DNA of 64,000 nucleotides. Source: Acidovorax carolinensis. GTDB taxonomy: Bacteria; Pseudomonadota; Gammaproteobacteria; Burkholderiales; Burkholderiaceae_C. The stretch spans positions 2,597,001-2,661,000 of the forward strand of contig NZ_CP021361.1 in the NCBI RefSeq assembly GCF_002157145.1, read 5' to 3'. The translations under genes and the position numbers were made by a program. Shown piece by piece: positions 17,796 to 28,500 of this stretch (the stretch's first letter is position 1; each line of letters starts with the position of its first letter). The notes below the pieces were generated by a model. That model was not told the origin of the DNA, ran no database searches, and saw nothing but the letters and a program-made list of their open reading frames with translations.

Positions 17796-19129
17796 ACGAC
17801 CAAACCAACGCCCACAACCCGTCGACCGTAGACCCTGCGGACGGCAACACCATCACACCTCTGCCGGGAGAGCCCGGCATCCCCCAGGTGACGGCGACAC
17901 GCAGTGCCAACTGGTCGCGCAAGGGCGCGTTGGGGCTCGGCATGATGGTGCTGACCCTGGTACTTTTTGCGGGCTTTGCCATCAACCGCTACCTGACAAG
18001 CGGACCGGCAACGGACGAAGACGCCAAGCTGGTGCGGGACAAACCCTCGGCCGCCAGCGCCGGGACGCGCGCACTGGACATGACGGCGCCACCTGCGCCG
18101 CGAGTGCCCGCTTTGCTACCGACCAATGAGGCGGCGGAGCCCATTGGCGTACGCAGCGGCGGGGCTGCTGCGCCCAAAGGCCACTCTGCAGACGATGCAC
18201 CGGTGCTGATCGTGTCTTCTCGTCCTGGCGGGTACTCCAGCTCGGCGGGCATGCCCAACGCAACGGGGCCTGGCGAAGCCTCGGCCAATCCGGACGATCC
18301 GGTAGCCAACACCGGCCGCAACCTGCAGGCTTACCAGAGACAACTGCAGAGCCTGCTCGACAACCTGACCCAGAGCGCGGCGATGGCCGGTGGTCAAGGT
18401 GGCGATACGGCCAACCTCGGCGCCCTGGGCTCGATGAAAGGTGTCTCACCGGGCGCGGGTCTGCCTGCGCCTTCTGCAGGCCTGTTCGGCGGTCAACTGC
18501 AAGGCTCGGCTACCCCCAAGGTCGCCGCCAGCACGCTGGGCGACCGCAGCCTCACGCTGCCCAAGGGCACGGCCTTCACCTGCGCCCTCAAAACCAGGGT
18601 GATCAGCGCCACGTCAGGCCTGGTGGGCTGCCAGATCCAGCGCAACGTGTACGGTGACAACGGGCGCGTGCTGCTGATCGAACGCGGCTCGCACCTGGAC
18701 GGTGAATACCGAATATCGTCGGTCCGACCCGGCATGGTCCGCATCCCAGTGTTGTGGACCCGGGTTCGAACGCCGCACGGCGTGACGGTGGACATCGAGT
18801 CGCCAGGCACCAGCCAGCTCGGCGAGTCCGGGATTGATGGGTACGTGGACAACCGCTGGGGTGAACGCATCGGCGCCGCCATGCTGCTCTCGCTGATCGA
18901 CGACTCGGTCAAGCTGGTGATCCAGAACCAGACGCAAGACCAGCAGGCCGACACCATCGTCCTGCCATCCACCACCGACAACACCAGCAAGCTGGCCGAG
19001 AAGGTGCTGGACAGCACCATCAACATCCCGCCCCTGCTGTACCAGAACCAGGGCGGCATCGTCGGCATCTACGTCGCCCGCGACGTGGACTTTTCCTCGG
19101 TCTACGAACTCCAGCCGCGGGAAAGGTGA
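17792..19129 (+). CDS. virB10: VirB10-like channel scaffold
   Basis: A 445-aa protein that spans both membranes. A membrane helix is at ~50-68, followed by a long Pro/Ala/Gly-rich periplasmic linker. The C-terminal TrbI beta-barrel domain contains LPKGTAFTCALKT, GLVGCQIQRNVYGDNG and GVTVDIESPGTSQLG. Both ends overlap neighbouring genes. Confidence 0.94.
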   Translation: MNDQTNAHNPSTVDPADGNTITPLPGEPGIPQVTATRSANWSRKGALGLGMMVLTLVLFAGFAINRYLTSGPATDEDAKLVRDKPSAASAGTRALDMTAPPAPRVPALLPTNEAAEPIGVRSGGAAAPKGHSADDAPVLIVSSRPGGYSSSAGMPNATGPGEASANPDDPVANTGRNLQAYQRQLQSLLDNLTQSAAMAGGQGGDTANLGALGSMKGVSPGAGLPAPSAGLFGGQLQGSATPKVAASTLGDRSLTLPKGTAFTCALKTRVISATSGLVGCQIQRNVYGDNGRVLLIERGSHLDGEYRISSVRPGMVRIPVLWTRVRTPHGVTVDIESPGTSQLGESGIDGYVDNRWGERIGAAMLLSLIDDSVKLVIQNQTQDQQADTIVLPSTTDNTSKLAEKVLDSTINIPPLLYQNQGGIVGIYVARDVDFSSVYELQPRER

Positions 19130-20277
19130 AGGCAATGAACACCCTGCCCGGCATTGAAGAAGACCCGCTCGACGGCTGGTGCGGCGACGCCACCTCGGTG
19201 GTGGAGTTCCTGCGCCCGCTGCGCGAACAGCTGGACGCCCCTGGCGTGCTGGAGGTCTGCGTTAACCGGCCCGGCGAGCTGCAGGTGGAATCCGTGAACG
19301 GTTGGCAAGCGGTCAACGCACCGGCCATGACGCAGGAGCGTTGCCTGTCTCTGGCCACGGCTTTGGCCACCTACTGCGACCAGCAGATCAACCAGGAACG
19401 CCCGCTGCTGTCGGCCACGCTGCCCACCGGCGAGCGCATCCAGTTCGCCATACCGCCCGCTGTGCCACGCGGCACCGTGTCCATCACCATTCGCAAGCCC
19501 TCGAATGTGGTGCTCAGGTTGAGTGACTTCGAGCAAGACGGCTTGTTCGGCCGCGTAGGCGAAAAGGCCGCCGCACAGAGCCCGGAACACAACGACGGCT
19601 TGCAGCCCTTTGAGCGCGAGCTGTTGGCCTTGAAAGCCGCTGGCCGATACGCCGACTTCATGCGCCTGGCCGTGCGCCACCACCGCACCATCGTGGTCAG
19701 TGGTAAGACTGGATCGGGCAAGACCACCTTCATGAAAGGGCTGGTCGAAGAAGTGCCGAAGCACGAGCGCCTGATCACCATCCAGGACACCGCCGAACTG
19801 ACCTTGCCCAACCATCCCAATGTGGTTCACCTGTTCTACAGCAAGGACGCTCAAGGCACGGCAAGGGTCACCGCCAAGTCTTTGCTCGAAGCCTGCCTGC
19901 GCATGAAGCCCGACCGCATCTTCCTGGCCGAGCTGCGCGGTGAAGAGTGTTTCTCTTTCATCCGACTGGCCGCCTCGGGCCACCCGGGCAGCATCACCAG
20001 CGTGCACGCCGGCAGCTGCGATCTGGCGCTGGAACAGATGTCGCTGATGATCCGCGAAAGTGGCGCGGGCGGCGGTCTGCGCATGGACGAGATCAAAGGC
20101 CTGCTGCGCATCGTGATCGATGTCATCGTGCAGTTCGACCGGGACGAACGGGGCCGCTTCATCGCCGATGTGGCCTACGAACCCCGCCGCAGGCACCACG
20201 CCGCCAGCCACAACCCGCTGCGCGCCAGCACCCTCCAAGAACCTGGCGCTGTAGCGAGCGAGGGGTTGCCATCATGA
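19126..20277 (+). CDS. virB11: VirB11-like secretion ATPase
   Basis: A hexameric traffic ATPase of ~380 aa. Walker A GKTGSGKTT is at about residue 195, the Asp box ITIQDTAELTL follows, Walker B is FLAELRGEE and the His box is GHPGSITSVHAGS. The start is either GTG 19126, overlapping the virB10 stop, or ATG 19135. The stop overlaps virD4. Confidence 0.94.
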   Translation: MKAMNTLPGIEEDPLDGWCGDATSVVEFLRPLREQLDAPGVLEVCVNRPGELQVESVNGWQAVNAPAMTQERCLSLATALATYCDQQINQERPLLSATLPTGERIQFAIPPAVPRGTVSITIRKPSNVVLRLSDFEQDGLFGRVGEKAAAQSPEHNDGLQPFERELLALKAAGRYADFMRLAVRHHRTIVVSGKTGSGKTTFMKGLVEEVPKHERLITIQDTAELTLPNHPNVVHLFYSKDAQGTARVTAKSLLEACLRMKPDRIFLAELRGEECFSFIRLAASGHPGSITSVHAGSCDLALEQMSLMIRESGAGGGLRMDEIKGLLRIVIDVIVQFDRDERGRFIADVAYEPRRRHHAASHNPLRASTLQEPGAVASEGLPS

Positions 20278-22313
20278 GCCAGGCGTTGGCCTTGCCCTTC
20301 ACCGCCTGGTCCGTGGGCCGACGGGTTGCCGCGGGCGCCTTTGCAGCGGTCGTGGCCACTGCCCTGCTCTGTGCGGCGGTCTACGTCTCGGGGGTGCTTT
20401 TTCTCCTTCTCAGCAAAGCCGACCCCAGGCAGGCCCGGTGGAGCAGCATCACCACCTACTGGCAGCTCTATTCCGGCGAAGCGGTTTTGCGCCAGCGCCT
20501 GTTCACCGCCATGACCCTGTCTGGCGCTGGCTTGCTGGTCATCCTGCCCGGCGCGCTCATCGCAGCGGCCCGGCCACGCCGGGCACTGCATGGCGACGCG
20601 CGTTTCGCCTCGGCTGGCGAAGTGGCCCGAGCTGGGCTCTTGGATTCGGCCAACAAACCTGACACCCCAAGCATCCTCATCGGGCGATTCAAAGGCCGGT
20701 ACCTCGCCCTGCCCGGCCAGCTGTCGGTGATGTTGTCCGCCCCAACCCGTAGCGGCAAGGGTGTGGGCGTGGTGATCCCCAACCTGCTCAACTGGCCCGA
20801 CTCCGTGGTCGTGCTCGACATCAAAGGCGAAAACCACGCCATCACGGCGGGCTACCGCGCCGCCCACGGCCAGCCGGTCTACGCCTTCTCCCCGTTCGAC
20901 GAACAGGCCCGCAGTCACCGCTGGAACCCGCTGACGGCAGTTCGCACCAGCCCGCTGCACCGGGTCGGCGATCTGCTGGGTATCGGCCAGGTGTTCTTTC
21001 CTAACGACGGCAGCGGCACCTCGTCCGAAGCCTTCTTCAACGACCAGGCGCGCAATCTGTTTCTGGGCCTGGGCCTGTTGCTGCTGGAAACGCCCGAACT
21101 GCCCCGCACCGTGGGTGAGCTGTTGCGTCAGTCTTCGGGCAAAGGCCAGCCGCTGAAAGACCACCTGGGCAGTCAGATCACCCAGCGCCGCGAACAAGGC
21201 AACCCACTCACCGACGAGTGCGTCGATGCGCTGCAACGCTTGCTGAGCAATTCCGAGAACACCCTGTCCAGCGTGGTCGCCACCTTTCACGCGCCGCTCA
21301 CCATCTTTGCCGATGCGGTGGTCGATGCCGCCACCAGCGCGGACGACTTTCGGCTCGAAGACCTGCGTCGCCAGCGCATGTCGGTCTATGTGCGCATTCC
21401 GCCGCACCGGCTGGCCAATGCCCGCCCCTTGCTCAACCTGTTCTTCTCGCAACTGGTCAGCCTCAACACCCAGCACCTGCCCGAACAAGACCCGAGCCTC
21501 CGGTTTCAATGCCTGCTGGTCAACGACGAGTTCACTGCCATGGGCCGCGTGGGCGTCATCACCCACTCTGCGGCCTTCCTGGCTGGCTACAACCTGCGCC
21601 TGCTCACGGTGGTGCAAGCCATGTCGCAGCTGGACGCGGTCTACGGCGACAAGGAAGCCCGCACCTTCGCCACCAACCACGGCCTGCAAATTCTGTATGC
21701 GCCGCGCGAACAGCGCGACGCCGACGAATACAGCGCCATGCTTGGCCACTTCACCGAGCGCGCCACCTCACGCGGGCGCAGTCGTTCTTTCAGCGGACAC
21801 GGCCACAGCACCGTCAGCCGCAACGAAAGCGAGCAACGCCGCGCCCTGCTGCTGCCGCAGGAGTTCAAGGAGTTGGGACGCGAACGGCTGGTGGTGATCT
21901 TCGAGAACTGCAAACCGATCCTCGGCGAAAAGATCCGCTACCACCGGGACAAGGTGTTTCAAGCCCGTCTGCGCCCTGCCCCAGCGGTGCCGCGGATGAA
22001 CATGGACCTGCACCAGGCCAAGGTCCAGCAACGCTGGTGTTACGCCGACGACGAACTACCGCCCGAGATGCACACCCTGGACCGCGAAGCGCTGGCCCAC
22101 GACATCCAGTTGGCGACCGAGGTTCTGAACGGTCCAGCCGACATAGCGGCCGACGCCCTGATCGACCCCTTTGACCAGAGCAAGGCCGTTCAAGACGGAG
22201 GTGGCTCGATCGAGCCCGCCGACGAAGACGCAGCCGATGAAAGCACCACAGCCCCACCCCTGCCTGCTGAGGAAGGTGGACCTCAGGTGGAAATCACAGG
22301 AGAACGCCCATGA
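20274..22313 (+). CDS. virD4: VirD4-like coupling protein
   Basis: A 679-aa coupling ATPase that hands the relaxase-DNA substrate to the channel. Two N-terminal membrane helices are present (about 16-45 and 80-100). Walker A APTRSGKGVGVVIP is at ~157 and Walker B LLVNDEFTAMGR near 415. The ATG at 20274 overlaps the virB11 stop; the frame is open further upstream, but that part overlaps virB11. The C-terminal ~70 residues are acidic and low-complexity. Confidence 0.94.
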   Translation: MSQALALPFTAWSVGRRVAAGAFAAVVATALLCAAVYVSGVLFLLLSKADPRQARWSSITTYWQLYSGEAVLRQRLFTAMTLSGAGLLVILPGALIAAARPRRALHGDARFASAGEVARAGLLDSANKPDTPSILIGRFKGRYLALPGQLSVMLSAPTRSGKGVGVVIPNLLNWPDSVVVLDIKGENHAITAGYRAAHGQPVYAFSPFDEQARSHRWNPLTAVRTSPLHRVGDLLGIGQVFFPNDGSGTSSEAFFNDQARNLFLGLGLLLLETPELPRTVGELLRQSSGKGQPLKDHLGSQITQRREQGNPLTDECVDALQRLLSNSENTLSSVVATFHAPLTIFADAVVDAATSADDFRLEDLRRQRMSVYVRIPPHRLANARPLLNLFFSQLVSLNTQHLPEQDPSLRFQCLLVNDEFTAMGRVGVITHSAAFLAGYNLRLLTVVQAMSQLDAVYGDKEARTFATNHGLQILYAPREQRDADEYSAMLGHFTERATSRGRSRSFSGHGHSTVSRNESEQRRALLLPQEFKELGRERLVVIFENCKPILGEKIRYHRDKVFQARLRPAPAVPRMNMDLHQAKVQQRWCYADDELPPEMHTLDREALAHDIQLATEVLNGPADIAADALIDPFDQSKAVQDGGGSIEPADEDAADESTTAPPLPAEEGGPQVEITGERP

Positions 22314-22942
22314 CTGCCCCTTTCAATCGTTTCGTATGGACCGGCCTTCTGAGCTTGACGCTGGTTGCCTGCAGCTCGCCGCCCAAGCCACCCACAGTGG
22401 ACGAATCCCAGAAGCGACCCGTCAACGCCCAAATGGCCGTCGAGTTGCAGGTCTGCAAGAACGATCTGCAAAACACACGCATCCTGGCTACCGAATCCAG
22501 CCGCCTGGCCGAGACCACGGCCGCCACGTTGGCCCACATGGCGGCTCGTCAACAACTGCTGTCGTCTCTACAGGAGAAAGCCGCGGCCAACAGCCTGCGC
22601 ATCGTCCACTTCGCTTTCAACAGCACGCAAGTGTCCATCCCTACGGCTGAAGCCTCGGCGCTGGTGGAAGAAGCCAAAGTCGCGCCGCTGGTGCTGTTGC
22701 GAGGGCGCACCGATGGCACGGCGGACTCATCTGCCGAAAGCCGCATTGCTCAGGCCCGAGCCAACGCGGTTCGCGACTACCTGGTTGCCTCCGGCGTAGA
22801 CCCCACCCGAATCCGCACCACCCATCAACCCAGCGGCGACCACCTGGCCGACAACCGCAACCCCCAGGGCCGCAGCCTCAACCGCCGGGTCGAGATTGAG
22901 GTGTACCGCACCCTGCCCGTAACTCAACAAGCATCTCAGTAG
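22310..22942 (+). CDS. OmpA-domain lipoprotein of the transfer operon
   Basis: A 210-aa protein with a lipoprotein signal (LTLVACSS; lipid-modified Cys at ~21), a helical linker, then an OmpA-like peptidoglycan-binding domain (IVHFAFNST, RGRTDGTADSSAESRIAQARANAVRDYL broken here only for description, and GRSLNRRVEIEV). It may take the outer-membrane anchoring role that the small VirB7 lipoprotein has elsewhere; no separate VirB7 was found. The start overlaps the virD4 stop. Confidence 0.85.
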   Translation: MTAPFNRFVWTGLLSLTLVACSSPPKPPTVDESQKRPVNAQMAVELQVCKNDLQNTRILATESSRLAETTAATLAHMAARQQLLSSLQEKAAANSLRIVHFAFNSTQVSIPTAEASALVEEAKVAPLVLLRGRTDGTADSSAESRIAQARANAVRDYLVASGVDPTRIRTTHQPSGDHLADNRNPQGRSLNRRVEIEVYRTLPVTQQASQ

Positions 22943-22988
22943 CAACCCTGCCACATCCGCCAGCAAGCTCCAACCACAGGAGGTTTCC

Positions 22989-24158
22989 ATGGACGACAGC
23001 AATGCCCCCACCCGAAATGTGAACCGGTCCAGTCCAGACGCCCCAACATCCCAGGGCGGCACGGTAGAACCCGCCAACCGCGCCCCGGTTGCCATCCGGA
23101 CGTTCCAGGCGCCTGAACCAGAGCCCGGCGAGCGCTACGAACTGCGCGACCCCTTCGCCGACCTCACCTACCGCAGTGACCGTTTTCAGGACATGGTGGC
23201 CAAAGCCGATCAGCTCGGGGCCAACCGTTTCGTGGTGCTGGATGCAAGAGACCAAAGGTCGTTCATACACAAGGTGGATGGCCAATGGCAGCGCGAAGAA
23301 CCACGAACCCCTCAGCGCGACGGGCAAGCCATCCCAAGGGCGACCGCCAGCCCAGAGCCCAATTCACAGCAGGCGCCCACCAACGTCATCCCCCTGCCTT
23401 CGGCGCAAAAGGAGCCAATGGCGCAAGAGACCACCGATCCGCAGGCCACGGCACGCATAGATGCCCAGGCCGAGCGTGCAGCCTTGGTGGCCAAGCTCGA
23501 AGCCTCCTTGCTGGACCGCTACCTCATCAAACGGGCACCGGTCACCTTGGGTGACGTCAAGATCGGCCTGACCGAGTACCGGTTCAAAGGCGACACCTCG
23601 CGTGTCGCTTTCACCGAATCCACCTTCCGACTGGCCACGGAAACCAACAGCCCGTCTGTGGCCCGGTCCATGGTGGACGTCGCCGAGGCCCGCAACTGGC
23701 ATTCCCTTCGGGTGTCGGGCAATGAAGACTTCAAACGGCTGGTGTGGCTGGAGGCCGCCGCTCGTGGCGTGAAAACGCTGGGCTACGAACCCAACCCGGC
23801 CGATCTCGAACGCCTCAAGGTTGAACGCGACTTGCGCCAAGTCAACCGCATCGAACCAGGCCGGGAAACCAACGCCAGCCAGGGCAGCTCACCCGGCAAC
23901 AAACCTGCTGGCCGTGGAAGCGGTGGACGCAAAGCGGTACTGGCCGCCGTTGAGGCCATTCTGGTGGCCAATCGCGTGCCCGACCAGCAGCGCATGGCCA
24001 TCATGGCTGCCGCCACCGAAAAGCTGGCCCAACGCATCCGCGACGGCCACACGCTCAAGGTCAAGGTCTACGACAAAAACGCACCGTCCCAGCGACCAGC
24101 CGTGGTGCCCAAGCAAGAGCAACAGCGCACCCGCGAGCGGGCAGCGCCCGTGCGCTGA
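22989..24158 (+). CDS. LPD7-like conjugation-associated protein
   Basis: A 389-aa hydrophilic protein. Residues ~170-290 (LEASLLDRYLIKRAP ... YRFKGDTSRVAFTES ... FKRLVWLEAAARGVKTLGYEP) match my recollection of the large polyvalent protein-associated domain 7, found in relaxases and primases of mobile elements. The N-terminal ~65 residues are disordered, with RYELRDPFADLTY next. No nuclease motif is evident. It follows the lipoprotein gene and precedes the DUF1173 gene by 10 bases. Confidence 0.65.
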   Translation: MDDSNAPTRNVNRSSPDAPTSQGGTVEPANRAPVAIRTFQAPEPEPGERYELRDPFADLTYRSDRFQDMVAKADQLGANRFVVLDARDQRSFIHKVDGQWQREEPRTPQRDGQAIPRATASPEPNSQQAPTNVIPLPSAQKEPMAQETTDPQATARIDAQAERAALVAKLEASLLDRYLIKRAPVTLGDVKIGLTEYRFKGDTSRVAFTESTFRLATETNSPSVARSMVDVAEARNWHSLRVSGNEDFKRLVWLEAAARGVKTLGYEPNPADLERLKVERDLRQVNRIEPGRETNASQGSSPGNKPAGRGSGGRKAVLAAVEAILVANRVPDQQRMAIMAAATEKLAQRIRDGHTLKVKVYDKNAPSQRPAVVPKQEQQRTRERAAPVR

Positions 24159-24168
24159 GGGGCGAAGC

Positions 24169-25407
24169 ATGAACAGCGGCAGCGGGGCGACAGTGATCTA
24201 CGACATCTGTGGGCGGCGCTGGGTGAAAGAGGCGCCGGGTTTCGCCGATGCCATCGCCGAAGCCTACGCGAACCACCAACGCCCGCGCTGCCTGTGTCGT
24301 CCAGCCGGCGATGGCATCGAGATGTACGTGGCCCGCCTGATGAACGGCTACATCGTCAAGCGCATGCCCAATACAGGGAGTCAGCATGCAACCTCATGCC
24401 CCTCCTATGAACTGCCTGCCGATCTGTCTGGTCTGGGCCAACTGGTCGGCACCGCCATCGTGGAAAACCCCGCCACGGGTGAAACGGCACTGAAGCTCGA
24501 TTTCCCCCTGTCCAAACTGCCCGGCAGATCGTCCCAACCTCCCGCCGCCAGCACCTCGCCCAACATCTCATCCCAAGGTCAGAAGCTCAGTCTGCGAGCC
24601 ATGCTCCACTACCTGTGGGACCAGGCCGAACTGACCCACTGGCACCCGGGTTTCACGGGCAAGCGAAACTGGGCCATCGTCCGTCGGCACCTGTTTTCAG
24701 CCGCAAAGCACAAGTTCGCGCGTGGCAGCGCACTGCAGAACCGCCTGTATGTGCCCGAAGTGTTTTCAGTGGAGCAGCGCGACCCCATCAATGCCCGCCG
24801 CCTCGCCGAATGGACCAGCGCCTTGGCGCATCCCGGAAAGCCCAGCCAGCTCATGCTCCTGATCGGCGAAGTCAAGGAGATCGTGCCGTCAAGGTACGGT
24901 TTCAAAGCGGTCATCAAACATCTCCCCGATCAAGCCTTCGCCATCGACGAGCGCTTATTCCGTCAGCTGGAGCGCCGATTTGCAGGCGAGCTGGCACTTT
25001 GGGGCGCCTTCGACTCCATCCATCTGGTCATGATTGGAACCTTCTGCGTCAGCTATTCGGGCCTTCCCACCATCGATTCCCTTTCGCTGGTCACTTTCAC
25101 ACCGGAGTGGATTCCGGTGGACAGCCCCCATGAGGCCCACCTCGTCCGGGCATTGGTCAGCTGTCGGCGAAGCTTTGTGAAGACCCTTAGCTACAACCTG
25201 TGTGCGGGCACCAGCATGGCCAGCGCCGTGCTCACCGATTTGGGGGACCCGTTCGAGCTGTTCATCGCAACGGAAAGCGACACCCTCGAAGAGCGCCCGG
25301 TGGAACCATCCTCAGCGCCAGACCTGCCTGCCCGCCACTGGGTATGGCACCCATCCCAGCAGCCTCTACCCCCGTTCCCAGCCGTCAGAACAGAAGTCCT
25401 CGCCTGA
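24169..25407 (+). CDS. DUF1173-family protein
   Basis: A 412-aa protein with a cysteine-containing N-terminus (RCLCRPAGDGIEMYVAR, SQHATSCPSYE) and a large C-terminal domain (LRAMLHYLWDQAELTHWHP). This matches the DUF1173 proteins often found next to VirB/D4 clusters of plasmids and ICEs. Function is unknown. The ATG at 24169 follows GGGGCGAAGC; the frame is open further upstream over the preceding gene. It is the last gene of the transfer operon. Confidence 0.7.
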   Translation: MNSGSGATVIYDICGRRWVKEAPGFADAIAEAYANHQRPRCLCRPAGDGIEMYVARLMNGYIVKRMPNTGSQHATSCPSYELPADLSGLGQLVGTAIVENPATGETALKLDFPLSKLPGRSSQPPAASTSPNISSQGQKLSLRAMLHYLWDQAELTHWHPGFTGKRNWAIVRRHLFSAAKHKFARGSALQNRLYVPEVFSVEQRDPINARRLAEWTSALAHPGKPSQLMLLIGEVKEIVPSRYGFKAVIKHLPDQAFAIDERLFRQLERRFAGELALWGAFDSIHLVMIGTFCVSYSGLPTIDSLSLVTFTPEWIPVDSPHEAHLVRALVSCRRSFVKTLSYNLCAGTSMASAVLTDLGDPFELFIATESDTLEERPVEPSSAPDLPARHWVWHPSQQPLPPFPAVRTEVLA

Positions 25408-25586
25408 TTGGACGCTGCCCGATCGAATTGAGCAGCTTCGCTCCGGAGCATCCCAGAAGGTGCCTGAAATCCGGGCGAATTCACCCCACGCCCGCCAGCC
25501 AATTGCGCCCATGCCGAGTCCACTAAACTCAGACGCAATCTGTTTTGCAACGTCTGCAGAATTCACCAACAAAACGACGGCTGAAC
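25408..25586. promoter_or_regulatory. Probable promoter region of the restriction operon
   Basis: This 179-base gap separates the transfer operon from hsdR. TTGCGC at 25503 and TAAACT at 25524 are spaced by 15 bases, a weak sigma-70 candidate. The palindrome GCTCCGGAGC lies near 25440. No strong terminator is present. Confidence 0.3.
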
Positions 25587-28500
25587 ATGCAAGGGAGTAA
25601 GCGTTCCAATTTCGATCTGCTCAAACCCTATGAGCAGCAGCTTTGGCGTCTCGGTGCCTTGGCGGAGCGCTATTTTTCAGACGACCCCAACACCAGTCTG
25701 CTCAAGCTTCGCCAGCTCGCCGAACTGCTGACCCAGACGGTCGCCGCCCGGATCGGCCTGTACACCTCGGCTGAAGAGTCCCAATACGACCTGATCCGGC
25801 GCCTCCAGGCCGATGGTTTCCTGCCTCGGGAAATCAAACAGCTGCTGGACCAGATTCGTGTGGCGGGCAATGCCGCCAACCACGCGCTTGAAGGCAACCA
25901 CGCCAAAGCCCTGACCTCCCTTCGGTTCGCCTGGCAATTGGTTCTCTGGTTCCACCGCACGTTCAAAGATCCCGAGTACCGCTCCGGCCCGTTCCTGCCG
26001 CCGGCGCCGCCTGCTGACGAGGGCGCCGAACTCAAAAGCCAGCTGGATGAGCTGCGCCAGGCGGTGGTCGAATACCAATCCAAGCACGAGCAGGTTCAAA
26101 ACCAGCTGACCCAGGCCCAGTCGCAACTCTCCACTCTGGCCGAAGAGCGCACGGTGTGGGAACAGGTCGCCACCGAAGCCGAAGAAGCCAAGGCACAACT
26201 CGGCCAGCGCCTTGAAGCCCTGCAGACCGAAGTCAAGGCGGCGCCTCAGTTCAACAAGACCCAGCTGCTGTCGTTTGCCACCGCCGCCGCCTCGCAGGTG
26301 GTGCTGGACGAATCCCAGACCCGGCGACTGGTCGATGAACAGCTGCGCCAGGCTGGCTGGGAAGCCGACACCGAAGTCTTGCGCTACAGCAAAGGCACCC
26401 GCCCGGAGCGAGGCCGCAACATCGCCATCGCTGAATGGCCCTGCGAGGGCTATTCAGCCGACTACGTGCTGTTCCAAGGTCTCACCCCTCTAGCGGTGGT
26501 CGAAGCCAAACGCGAGGCCAAAGACGTATCGGCCGCTTTGCAGCAGAGCAAACGCTACAGCCGCACCTTCGGCGCCAGCTCAGAGACCTTTCTCCACGAA
26601 GAAAACTGGGGCGAACGCGGCGAGTTCCGCATCCCGTTTGTGTTCGCCACCAACGGGCGCCCCTACCTGCGCCAGCTGGCCACCAAAAGCGGCATCTGGT
26701 TCTGCGACCTGCGCCGCCCGGAGAACCTCGCCCATGCGCTGGACGGCTGGTACTCGCCGCAGGGTCTGCAGGTCCTGCTCGCCCGTGACGAAGCCCGCGC
26801 AGACCAGGAACTGAGCAACACCGCCTTCAACTACGGTTTCCCGCTGCGCCACTACCAGCAAACCGCCATCCAGGAAACCGAGCGCCGCATCAGCCAGGGC
26901 CAGCGCGAAATTTTGTTGGCCATGGCCACCGGTACCGGCAAAACCAAAACCTGCGTCGCCCTCATCTACCGCCTGCTCAAGGCCAAGCGCTTCCGCCGCA
27001 TCCTTTTCTTGGTCGATCGTTCAGCGCTGGGCATCCAGGCCGCCAACGCCTTCAAAGACACCCGCATGGAACGCCTGCAGACCTTTGCGGACGTGTTCGG
27101 CATCAAGGAACTGGACGAACAGATGCCCGACGAGGACACGGGCGTCCAGGTGGCCACCGTGCAAGGCATGATGAAACGGGTGCTGTTTCCAGCCGATGGC
27201 GTAGCGCCCCCAACCGTGGACCAGTTCGACTGCATCGTCATCGACGAATGCCACCGCGGCTACACGCTGGACCGCGAAATGTCCGACACCGAAATGGCCT
27301 TTCGCGGGTTTGACGACTACATCTCCAAATACCGCCGAGTGTTGGACTACTTCGACGCCACCAAGATCGGCCTCACCGCCACCCCGGCACTGCACACCAC
27401 CGAAATCTTTGGCGCACCGGTCTACTCGTACACCTACCGCGAGGCCGTGGTCGACGGCTTCCTGGTGGACTACGAGCCGCCCATTCAACTCTACACAGAG
27501 CTGTCCACCCACGGCATGACCTGGCACGTGGGCGAAGACGTCAAGGTCTACGACGTCACCAAAAACCAGATCGATCTGTTCAAGGCACCCGACGAAATCA
27601 AGCTCCAGGTCGAGGACTTCAACCGCAAGGTCATCACCCGCCCGTTCAACGAAGCGGTGTGCCAGTACCTGGCGCAGGAGCTGGACCCCAGCGGGCGCCG
27701 CAAGACGCTGATCTTTTGCGTCAGCAGCAGCCACGCCGATCTGGTGGTTGAAGTCCTCAAGAAGGCCTTCGAAACCCAATACGGTTCGGTGGAAGACGAC
27801 GCGGTCATCAAGATCACGGGCGACGCCGATAAGCCCCTGGAACTCATCCGCCGCTACAAAAACGAGCGCCTGCCCAACGTGGCGGTCACGGTGGACCTGC
27901 TCACCACCGGCATCGACGTTCCGGAAATATGCAACCTGGTCTTCCTGCGCCAGGTCAACAGCCGCATCCTGTTTGACCAGATGCTCGGCCGCGCCACCCG
28001 CCTGTGCGACTTTGACGGCGAAGCCAAGGACAACTTCCGCGTCATCGACGCCGTCCGCGTGTTCGAGAACATTGGAAACATGACCGCCATGAAACCCGTG
28101 GTGGTCAACCCCAAGCTCAGCTTCTCGCAGCTTGAAGGCGAACTGCTCACCGTCGCCGACGATGCGGCCCGCGAACTGGTGCGCGACCAGTTCCTGGCCA
28201 AGTTCCAGGTCAAAAAGCGCCACCTCAAAGGCAAAGACGCCCAGGACTTCGAGACCAAGGCCGGCATGTCGCCTGATGACTTTGTCAAAAAGCTCCGTGC
28301 CCTCCCCTTGAACGAACTGGCCAAGTGGTTTGCCCAGCACCCCGATCTGGGCGAAATCCTCGACCGCAAGCACGAAGGTAGCGGCCAAGGCATGTACGTC
28401 TCGGACCACCCGGATCAGCTGAAAAACGTTGAACGCGGCTACGGCAAGGCCACCCGCCCCGAGGACTACCTCAAGGAATTCAAAGCCTTCATCGAAAGCC

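Noticed and set aside
20175..21749. 524-codon minus-strand frame opposite virD4
   Set aside because: Antisense shadow of a clear coupling-protein gene.
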